Shown here: one piece after another, positions 5,734 through 5,866 of the stretch
Layout of the letters: every line of letters starts with the position of its first letter
How positions within the stretch are numbered: the first letter of the stretch is position 1
Assembly (NCBI GenBank): GCA_947588665.1
Contig: CANPYU010000077.1
Location: 1-5,866, forward strand
Source of the DNA: an uncultured Bacilli bacterium
GTDB taxonomy: Bacteria > Bacillota_I > Bacilli_A > RF39 > UBA660
DNA: 5,866 nt
Reading direction: 5' to 3'
The notes under the pieces: generated by a model
The model's database searches: none
Told to the model about the DNA's origin: nothing
What the model saw: the letters and a program-made list of their open reading frames with translations, nothing else
Position numbers and translations under genes: made by a program

Positions 5734-5866
5734 ATAATACATATAAAAAGATAGAGAAAAATTGAAAAATGCTGCCACCTAAAACAAAGAAATGAAAGAT
5801 GGAGTGCATATATTTTACTTTGATACCAATTAAATATATTAGAGCTCCAATCGTGTATAATACTCC
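5732..5866 (-). CDS. trhA: Hemolysin III / PAQR family membrane protein, C-terminal 44 residues only
   Basis: Only the C-terminus is present; the gene enters from the right edge in frame and ends with TAA at 5734-5732. The fragment starts GVLYTIGALIYL, continues KVKYMHSIFHFFVLGGSI and ends FFSIFLYVL. This matches the last two transmembrane segments of bacterial hemolysin III (TrhA) proteins, seven-helix membrane proteins of the PAQR superfamily. The His-x3-His pair (fragment residues 21 and 25) at the start of the last helix corresponds to conserved metal-binding histidines of the superfamily. Most relatives have Trp in this motif (HxIWH); here it is Phe. Members have been linked to membrane energetics and haemolysis; the role here cannot be judged from a fragment. 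A weak terminator overlaps the stop codon. Confidence 0.88.
   Translation of the reverse strand, partial: GVLYTIGALIYLIGIKVKYMHSIFHFFVLGGSIFQFFSIFLYVL

Overview
The window is a very AT-rich bacterial segment with every gene on the minus strand. The gene content, strong AGGAG-type ribosome binding sites, U-tract terminators, absence of tryptophan in the visible proteins and short intergenic gaps suggest a low-GC Firmicute or Mollicute relative with a reduced genome, for example an uncultured Bacilli lineage. This placement is inference from composition and protein flavour, not from a search.

Reading in the direction of transcription (high to low coordinates), the window holds: the last 44 codons of a hemolysin III / PAQR-family membrane protein with a terminator overlapping its stop codon (5708-5866); a tiny gene with a good ribosome binding site whose reading frame is broken by a +1 shift (5504-5669); a tRNA-Arg(CCG) with encoded CCA (5385-5461); a 141-residue unrecognised protein with an HNH-nuclease-like histidine/asparagine pattern only 28 nt behind the tRNA (4931-5356); hisS with its own promoter, a palindrome in its leader and a hairpin terminator (3464-4901); and then a compact group ruvA-ruvB-folD-glyA with its own promoter (1-3453). 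glyA runs off the left edge.

Functionally there are three blocks. RuvA and RuvB form the Holliday-junction branch-migration motor. FolD and GlyA are consecutive steps of folate one-carbon metabolism: GlyA makes 5,10-methylene-THF from serine, and FolD oxidises and hydrolyses it to 10-formyl-THF. Their genes overlap by 8 nt, which suggests translational coupling. HisRS and tRNA-Arg serve translation.

Most of the window is ordinary housekeeping DNA. The points that merit a second look are the two-frame mini-gene, the HNH-like protein behind the tRNA, a HisRS that lacks the motif 3 arginine, the complete absence of Trp and of in-frame TGA in about 1,700 codons, promoters that all look like extended -10 elements without a -35, and two leader inverted repeats (hisS and folD). 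I found no CRISPR array, insertion sequence, T-box or other recognisable riboswitch.
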